DNA of 64,000 nucleotides from Bacteroidia bacterium (GTDB lineage: Bacteria; Bacteroidota; Bacteroidia; Bacteroidales; Prolixibacteraceae). The stretch spans positions 62,001-126,000 of the forward strand of contig JAPLDT010000019.1 in NCBI GenBank assembly GCA_026391315.1. Reading direction: 5' to 3'. Under the pieces are notes generated by a model. The model was not told where the DNA came from, ran no database searches, and worked only from the letters and a program-made list of their open reading frames with translations. Positions 58,678 to 64,000 of this stretch are shown piece after piece. The position numbers were made by a program, and so were the translations under genes. The first letter of the stretch is position 1. Each line of letters begins with the position of its first letter.

Positions 58678-59250
58678 ATGAAAAAGATATTGCTCATAGA
58701 CAACTACGACTCCTTCACCTACAACCTGGTGCACCTGATCACCTCATTGGGTTACGAAGTGGATGTGTTCAGAAACGATCAGATCACGATCGAAGAGGCG
58801 GAGGCCTACGACAAAATCCTGCTGAGTCCCGGACCCGGGATACCCTCCGAAGCCGGAAGGCTGCTGGAAATTGTGCGCCATTTTGCCCCCACCAAAAGCA
58901 TCCTCGGCGTCTGCCTGGGTCATCAGGCCATCGGAGAGGTGTTTGGTGCAACACTGATCAATCTCAAGGAGGTGCATCACGGCGTGGCATCGCAGATCAA
59001 TGTTACCGGCCAAGACCTCCTGTTCGATGGAGTGGGAAGCTCTTTCGAAGCCGGACGCTACCACTCCTGGGCAGTGAGTCCAGTTAACTTCCCTGAAGCG
59101 CTGGAAGTAACCGCACTCGACGATTCGGGCGAAATCATGGCGCTGCGCCACAAAACCTACGATGTAAGGGGAGTCCAGTTCCATCCCGAATCAGTATTGA
59201 CACCGCTGGGGAGCAGGATTATGCAGAATTGGCTGGAAGAAAAGTTATGA
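58678..59250 (+). CDS. trpG: Anthranilate synthase component II (glutamine amidotransferase)
   Basis: 190 residues, class I glutamine amidotransferase: oxyanion motif LSPGPGIPSEAG, nucleophile GVCLGHQAIGE (Cys near 80) and the HPES His-Glu pair near 164. It is not fused to trpD. It may also serve 4-amino-4-deoxychorismate synthesis, as TrpG does in some bacteria. Followed by an AGTTATGAGATATGAG-type repeat before trpD. Confidence 0.95.
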   Translation: MKKILLIDNYDSFTYNLVHLITSLGYEVDVFRNDQITIEEAEAYDKILLSPGPGIPSEAGRLLEIVRHFAPTKSILGVCLGHQAIGEVFGATLINLKEVHHGVASQINVTGQDLLFDGVGSSFEAGRYHSWAVSPVNFPEALEVTALDDSGEIMALRHKTYDVRGVQFHPESVLTPLGSRIMQNWLEEKL

Positions 59251-59335
59251 GTTATGAGATATGAGTTATGAGTTTAGGAAAATCAAGATTCGAGCGTTCT
59301 TCACTTTATCCTTTATCCTTTTTGATTAACAAATT

Positions 59336-60331
59336 ATGAAACAGATATTGTATCGTCTTTTTGAGCACCAGTTCCTGGGCCGCGATGAGGCCAGGGAGAT
59401 CCTGCAGAACATGGTGGCAGGAAAATATACCGAGGCGCAGATCGCCTCTCTGATTACCGTCTTTCTGATGCGGAGCATCTCGATCGAAGAGTTGTCCGGA
59501 TTTCAGGACGCGTTGATGGAGATGCGGGTGAAGGTCGACCTGAATGAGTTCGATCCGATCGACATCGTGGGTACCGGCGGTGATGGCAAAAATACTTTCA
59601 ACGTCTCAACTGCCTCCTGTTTTGTGGTGGCAGGCGCGGGGTACAAAGTGGCCAAACACGGCAACTATGGGGCCACCTCCGTGTGCGGGGCGTCGAACGT
59701 GATGGAGCACCACGGCGTCAAATTCTCCACAGATCCCGACCGGCTAAAACGATCTATCGACGAATCGAACATGGTCTACCTGCATGCCCCGATCTTCAAT
59801 CCGGCTTTGAAAGCAGTGGCCGGGGTGAGAAAAAGTCTGGGGGTACGCAATTTCTTCAACATGCTGGGACCGCTGGTCAATCCGGCAAAACCCAAAAATC
59901 AGCTGCTGGGTGTTTTCAATCTGCCCCTGTTGCGTCTCTATAGTTACTCCTTTCAGCAGAGCGGCAACCGTTTCGCGGTAGTGCACAGTTTGGATGGCTA
60001 CGATGAAATCTCGTTAACGGATTCATTCAAAGTTATTTCCAATCAGAACGAGCACATTTATACGCCCGAAGAGATTGGCTTTACCAGAAACGCTGAGGCG
60101 GATCTATATGGTGGAGAAACAGTCGAGCAGGCATCTGCCATCTTTGACAATGTACTGAATGGTACGGCAACAAAAGAGCAGACCAACTGCGTACTGGCCA
60201 ATGCGGCCTTCGCGATACGGGTACTCTGTCCTGAAAAAAGCATTGCCCTCTGCATCGAAGAGGCACGAGAGTCGTTGGTAAGCGGAAAAGCGATGCAAAA
60301 ATTCAAGAAATTTGTGGAACTCAATTCATAG
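59336..60331 (+). CDS. trpD: Anthranilate phosphoribosyltransferase
   Basis: 331 residues; adds PRPP to anthranilate. Signature motifs are GTGGDGKNTFNVST near residue 81, KHGNYGATSVCGASNVMEHHG near 108 and VRKSLGVRNFFNMLGPLVNPA near 165. Upstream is an 85-base gap with an inverted AAGGATA word. Downstream is a 95-base inverted repeat before trpC. Confidence 0.96.
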   Translation: MKQILYRLFEHQFLGRDEAREILQNMVAGKYTEAQIASLITVFLMRSISIEELSGFQDALMEMRVKVDLNEFDPIDIVGTGGDGKNTFNVSTASCFVVAGAGYKVAKHGNYGATSVCGASNVMEHHGVKFSTDPDRLKRSIDESNMVYLHAPIFNPALKAVAGVRKSLGVRNFFNMLGPLVNPAKPKNQLLGVFNLPLLRLYSYSFQQSGNRFAVVHSLDGYDEISLTDSFKVISNQNEHIYTPEEIGFTRNAEADLYGGETVEQASAIFDNVLNGTATKEQTNCVLANAAFAIRVLCPEKSIALCIEEARESLVSGKAMQKFKKFVELNS

Positions 60332-60354
60332 AGATGAGTGCGTTTAAAAATATT

Positions 60355-60449
60355 ACACAGAGTTGCACAGAGAAGCACAGAGGTACACAGAGGTAGAAAT
60401 AGTTATTTTTTCTCCGTGAAACTCTGCGCTTCTCTGTGCAACTCTGTGT
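60355..60449. repeat. Inverted repeat ACACAGAGTTGCACAGAG between trpD and trpC
   Basis: ACACAGAGTTGCACAGAGAA plus GCACAGAG (60355-60382) is mirrored by CTCTGCGCTTCTCTGTGCAA and CTCTGTGT (60422-60449). Related words occur at 28480-28513. A hairpin of about 28 bp inside the trp transcript is likely; there is no T tract, so it need not terminate. Confidence 0.8.
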
Positions 60450-60473
60450 AAGTTCTTAAAAAAAATACATATC

Positions 60474-61280
60474 ATGCAAGACATACTCCAGGAGATCATC
60501 GCCCAAAAACGCATCGAAGTGGAAAAGCAGAAGCATCTTGTTCCGCCTGAGAAGCTTGCGCAACAACTCGACCAACCTACACTCAGGGCCACCAAATCGA
60601 TGCGTGCGGCACTGGCCTCCTCCTCTACCGGGATTATCGCCGAATTCAAGCGCAAATCGCCGTCCAAAGGGTGGATCTTCCCCGAAGCCGAAGTGACAGA
60701 GGTGGTCCCAGCCTACGAAGCTGCCGGCGCCTCTGCCTGCTCCATCCTGACCGATGAACACTTCTTTGGCGGTTCGCTGGAGGATCTTCGTCAAGCCAGA
60801 CAACTGGTTTCACTCCCTTTGCTACGGAAAGAGTTCATCATCGACCCTTACCAGCTAACAGAAGCACGGATTGCAGGGGCCGATGCAATTCTGCTGATTG
60901 CCACTGTACTCACGCCGGAAGAGTGTTTTGCCCTGGCCAAAGCGGCGCATGCCCTGAATCTTGAGGTCTTGCTCGAAATTCACAATGAAAACGAACTGGG
61001 GCATCTCAACGATTGTGTGGATATGCTGGGAATCAACAACCGCAACCTGGGCACTTTCGAAACCTCGCTAAGTCATTCGTATCGGCTGGCTGAAAAGCTC
61101 CGGCAAGTGGACAGCAATGTTTTGCTTGTCTCAGAGAGCGGAATATCGGAACCCTCCACAGTTGTTGCACTTCGGGCAGAGGGTTTTCGCGGTTTCCTGA
61201 TCGGCGAAACCTTTATGCGGGGCGGAACCCCCGGTGCGACCCTGACGAAATTTATAAATGGAATAAGCCATGCTAATTAA
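60474..61280 (+). CDS. trpC: Indole-3-glycerol phosphate synthase
   Basis: 268 residues, a TIM barrel that closes the indole ring. Visible motifs are IAEFKRKSPSKGW (catalytic Lys), SILTDEHFFGGS, LLRKEFIIDPYQ, GINNRNL and SESGI. It is not fused to trpF. Its end overlaps trpF by 11 bases. Confidence 0.96.
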   Translation: MQDILQEIIAQKRIEVEKQKHLVPPEKLAQQLDQPTLRATKSMRAALASSSTGIIAEFKRKSPSKGWIFPEAEVTEVVPAYEAAGASACSILTDEHFFGGSLEDLRQARQLVSLPLLRKEFIIDPYQLTEARIAGADAILLIATVLTPEECFALAKAAHALNLEVLLEIHNENELGHLNDCVDMLGINNRNLGTFETSLSHSYRLAEKLRQVDSNVLLVSESGISEPSTVVALRAEGFRGFLIGETFMRGGTPGATLTKFINGISHAN

Positions 61281-61911
61281 AGTTTGCGGAATGAGAGAAC
61301 CTGGCAACATCGAACAGGTGGCTGCAATCTCCGGGGTCGACCTGGTCGGATTGATCTTTTATGAACATTCGCCCAGGTATGTTGATTCGGCAGATACAGC
61401 CCTTTCGGTTGCCTCGCTCACTACCGTGAAGGTCGTTGGCGTCTTTGTGAATGCAGCTCCTGAAGTGGTGGCAGCAAAATGCATGGATTACCGCCTTGAT
61501 TATATCCAGCTTCATGGGATTGAAACACCAGAATACCTGATTTCACTCCGCGAACAACTTTCTGACTGGGTTAAAATCATCAAGGCATTTCCCATCCAAA
61601 ACGCAGAAGACCTTAAGCGCGTTTCCGGGTACGAAGGACTCTGCGACTACTTCCTTTTCGACACCAAAACATCCGGGTACGGAGGTTCAGGCGAGGCTTT
61701 CGACTGGGGCATTCTGCAGCAATACAAAGGGTTTACGGAGTTTCTGCTCAGCGGCGGGATTGCCCCAGACAGCCTGGAAGCGCTGAGCCGGTTTCAACAC
61801 AAACTTTGCGCCGGGGTGGACCTGAACAGCCGCTTCGAGACAGCGCCCGGAATTAAAAATATACCCTTACTTAAAGATTTCATACAACAACTCAAACAGA
61901 ACAAGCGATGA
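61270..61911 (+). CDS. trpF: Phosphoribosylanthranilate isomerase
   Basis: 213 residues, TIM barrel. The catalytic Cys is Cys6 in KVCGMRE and the Asp lies in FDTKTSGYGGSGEAFDW. The phosphate loop is LSGGI and the C-terminal GVDLNSRFE fits the family. It overlaps trpC by 11 and trpA by four bases, so the three are translationally coupled. Confidence 0.95.
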   Translation: MLIKVCGMREPGNIEQVAAISGVDLVGLIFYEHSPRYVDSADTALSVASLTTVKVVGVFVNAAPEVVAAKCMDYRLDYIQLHGIETPEYLISLREQLSDWVKIIKAFPIQNAEDLKRVSGYEGLCDYFLFDTKTSGYGGSGEAFDWGILQQYKGFTEFLLSGGIAPDSLEALSRFQHKLCAGVDLNSRFETAPGIKNIPLLKDFIQQLKQNKR

Positions 61912-62681
61912 ACCGTCTTACCCAACTTTTCAAAAATCAGCAGCACAAGATCCTTTCCGTCTATTTCACGGCCGGCTACCCCAAATTGGGGGACACACTG
62001 CCGATCCTTACCGCCCTCCAGGAAAATGGCATCGACATGGCCGAAGTGGGAATCCCCTTCTCCGATCCGATGGCCGATGGTCCGGTAATCCAGCAATCTG
62101 CCGGGGATGCCCTGCACAACGGGATGTCGCTCAGGCTGCTCTTCGACCAGCTGAAGGAGGTTCGCAAAACAGTAAAAATACCCCTGGTGATGATGGGCTA
62201 TCTCAACCCGATCATGCAGTACGGCTTCGAAAAATTCTGCAAATCCTGTTCAGAGGTGGGCATCGATGGCATGATCATCCCCGATCTCCCCTTCGCCGAC
62301 TACCAGGCCAACTACAAGTCTATCGCCGAACGGCACGACCTGAAGATGATCATGCTGATCACTCCCGAGACAGAAGAGACTAGGATACGACTCATCGACG
62401 AACAGACGGAAGGTTTCATCTATCTGGTATCCAGCGCTTCCACAACCGGTGCGCAGCAGGCCTTTGATGATTCCAAGCAGGCTTACTTCACCAGGGTTTC
62501 CAACATGAAACTGCGCAATCCGCTTTTGGTAGGATTTGGCATCAGCAACAAAGAGACCCTGGATGCCGCATCGGCCCGCACCAACGGCGCCATTGTGGGC
62601 AGCAAGTTTATTCAGCTCTTGGGTGAGTGTGACACAGCGGATAAGGCGGTGAAGGAACTGCTGAAAGCGGTGAAAAATTAA
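61908..62681 (+). CDS. trpA: Tryptophan synthase alpha chain
   Basis: 257 residues; splits indole-3-glycerol phosphate and channels indole to TrpB. Motifs are YFTAGYP, MAEVGIPFSDPMADGPVIQ with the catalytic Glu and Asp, GMIIPDLPF, YLVSSASTTG and VGFGISN. It begins within the trpF stop (ATGA) and ends the operon. Confidence 0.96.
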   Translation: MNRLTQLFKNQQHKILSVYFTAGYPKLGDTLPILTALQENGIDMAEVGIPFSDPMADGPVIQQSAGDALHNGMSLRLLFDQLKEVRKTVKIPLVMMGYLNPIMQYGFEKFCKSCSEVGIDGMIIPDLPFADYQANYKSIAERHDLKMIMLITPETEETRIRLIDEQTEGFIYLVSSASTTGAQQAFDDSKQAYFTRVSNMKLRNPLLVGFGISNKETLDAASARTNGAIVGSKFIQLLGECDTADKAVKELLKAVKN

Positions 62682-63031
62682 GAATTAAAGATTATAAATT
62701 ACAGATTATAAATTGAAGAGTACCAACCTCTTCCATTTATCTGGCGGTCAATTTTGGGAAAGTTCAGCCAAAACCCACCAATCCATTCAAAATTTCTGCT
62801 CAATAACATCTTCTACATTTCATTAACATTCAAAAATATTATGTATGTTTATAGTGCCTAAACCCATTATAAATCTGAATTTATACTCCCGAAATCTGAA
62901 TTAACAGAAAAGTTTATTGCGTAAAATACGAGTTACCGTGAATTATCAAACCTAAACAGATCATATGTTACAACTGCAATCATAACCGAAATTCTGCAAA
63001 ACGAAGACATTTAAAACTTAAAACCCAAACT
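62682..63031. other. Intergenic, no gene seen
   Basis: 350 AT-rich bases between trpA and the lipoprotein gene. An ATTAAAGATTATAAATTACAGATTATAAATT-like low-complexity stretch, in shorter words AGATTATAAATT twice, follows trpA. No terminator hairpin or convincing promoter was found. Confidence 0.6.
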
Positions 63032-64000
63032 ATGAAACCCTTAATTACTTTCCTACTTCTCCTGTTTTGTTTAACACTGTTCAACTGCACTCCAAATGGA
63101 AAACATCCAAATAATTTCACGCTGCATGGAAAGATTGTTGGTCAGGATACCGGTAAAATAATCATTAGGTACCATCAAGACTCAATAGTAGTAAGCGATA
63201 CTGTTAAGATAATTAAGGGTGAATTTGTTTTTGAAGGCACAATTAATGAACCTTCATGGGCTCAAATAAAAGTCGATAACAAGCTAGACAGAACTGAAAT
63301 GTACATTGAACCCGGAGTGATGAACATTCTTCTTGCCAAAGACAAATTTGAAGAATTTAAAATGACCGGATCAAAAACACAGGAAGAATCGAAATTGATT
63401 AATAAACTGGAGGAACCTGTTAATAGGATTTTAGACTCTTTGTATAAAATCTCTTCCAAAAACGATGTAACAATCAACAGTTCTTCAAACAAAGATGAGA
63501 AAAAACGTCTGGAAAAAAAGAATGAAGAAATCGCTGCCAATATTGCTAAAGCTAAAAATGACAGATGTGCAATCTGGCTTAAGTTTGTCCAGTCTCATCC
63601 AAAATCATTCATATCACCAAATTATTTGGAAATACTATATCAGAGTGAATATTTATCGCTTGATTCCACGAAATCTATTTTTAACAAGCTAGATAGCAAG
63701 GTTAAGGAAAGCATGTCCGGTCAATTCACATTGAATTATATCCGAATAAAAGAAAATACTCAAATTGGAGCCATTGCTCCGGATTTTAAGGCGCTGGATC
63801 TGAACAACCAACCTATTATTCTTTCTCAATTCCGAGGCAAAAACGTTGTTTTAATAGAGTTTTGGGCAAGTTCGTGCGGCCCTTGCCGGAAAGGCTTCCC
63901 TTATTTAAAAAGGCTGTATCAAAAATACCATCCCACAGGCTTCGAAATTATTGCCATTGCAAACCTTGACAGAGATAAAAACTCCTGGATCTCAGCCATA
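63032..64000 (+). CDS. TlpA-like thioredoxin-fold lipoprotein, partial at right edge
   Basis: The frame is open to the window end (323 codons). A lipoprotein signal (lipobox LFNC, Cys19) is followed by a DUF4369-like beta-rich domain (FTLHGKIVGQDTGKIIIRY, about 27-110), a charged helical stretch and a thioredoxin-fold domain from about 245. There, FWASSCGPCRKGFPYL has the CxxC redox pair. Such proteins act in the periplasm as thiol-disulphide reductants, common in Bacteroidota. The C-terminus lies outside the window. Confidence 0.85.
   Translation, partial: MKPLITFLLLLFCLTLFNCTPNGKHPNNFTLHGKIVGQDTGKIIIRYHQDSIVVSDTVKIIKGEFVFEGTINEPSWAQIKVDNKLDRTEMYIEPGVMNILLAKDKFEEFKMTGSKTQEESKLINKLEEPVNRILDSLYKISSKNDVTINSSSNKDEKKRLEKKNEEIAANIAKAKNDRCAIWLKFVQSHPKSFISPNYLEILYQSEYLSLDSTKSIFNKLDSKVKESMSGQFTLNYIRIKENTQIGAIAPDFKALDLNNQPIILSQFRGKNVVLIEFWASSCGPCRKGFPYLKRLYQKYHPTGFEIIAIANLDRDKNSWISAI

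Overview
The window reads as a chromosome segment of an anaerobic or oxygen-sensitive member of the Bacteroidota, probably Bacteroidales-like (inference). Evidence: promoters with the Bacteroidota -7 motif TAnnTTTG, a Bacteroidota-type HtpG and fused ResB-CcsA, pyruvate phosphate dikinase, a superoxide reductase beside AhpC and a PerR-like regulator, the hydrogenase maturase HydE, a secreted S9 peptidase, a GH78 rhamnosidase, and a trp operon in the order trpB-E-G-D-C-F-A. No rRNA lies in the window, so the genus cannot be named.

Layout. 1-5.1 kb: tRNA-Ser and tRNA-Trp, chaperones htpG and a GroES-like protein, and an oxidative-stress group (superoxide reductase, ahpC, divergent perR-like gene). 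5.1-16.1 kb: a cluster of covarying hairpin repeats, an argH damaged by an out-of-frame deletion, gltB and gltD, and an S9 peptidase. 16.1-28.5 kb: an AT-rich accessory island. It holds an AbiE toxin-antitoxin locus whose toxin gene is internally deleted, a retropepsin-like protease with a small partner, a truncated KilA-N gene preceded by the hairpin repeat, and a membrane-anchored HAD phosphatase. These are followed by a compact five-gene nucleotide-centred operon (membrane protein, nucleoside deoxyribosyltransferase, QueC-like, thymidylate-kinase-like, HhH-GPD glycosylase). The island ends with a five-gene operon that looks like an ECF transporter whose ABC ATPase is split over two genes. 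28.5-55.4 kb: core metabolism and envelope functions (ccsBA, ppdK, kdsC, rlmD, cysK, mnmA, hydE, phosphoesterase, hybrid histidine kinase, rhamnosidase). 55.6-62.7 kb: the complete trp operon behind a leader peptide with three tandem Trp codons and a strong attenuator. The right edge cuts a TlpA-like lipoprotein.

Several dispersed repeat families fill the spaces between genes. One is a composite hairpin with compensatory stem changes, found once directly upstream of a KilA-N gene and elsewhere without it. Others are heptamer arrays and AT-rich 28-mers lying just past stop codons, GC-rich perfect palindromes, and REP-like elements.

The best candidates for something undescribed are the nucleotide-centred operon (21585-24925), the split ABC/ECF operon (25759-28335), and the KilA-N-linked covarying hairpins.
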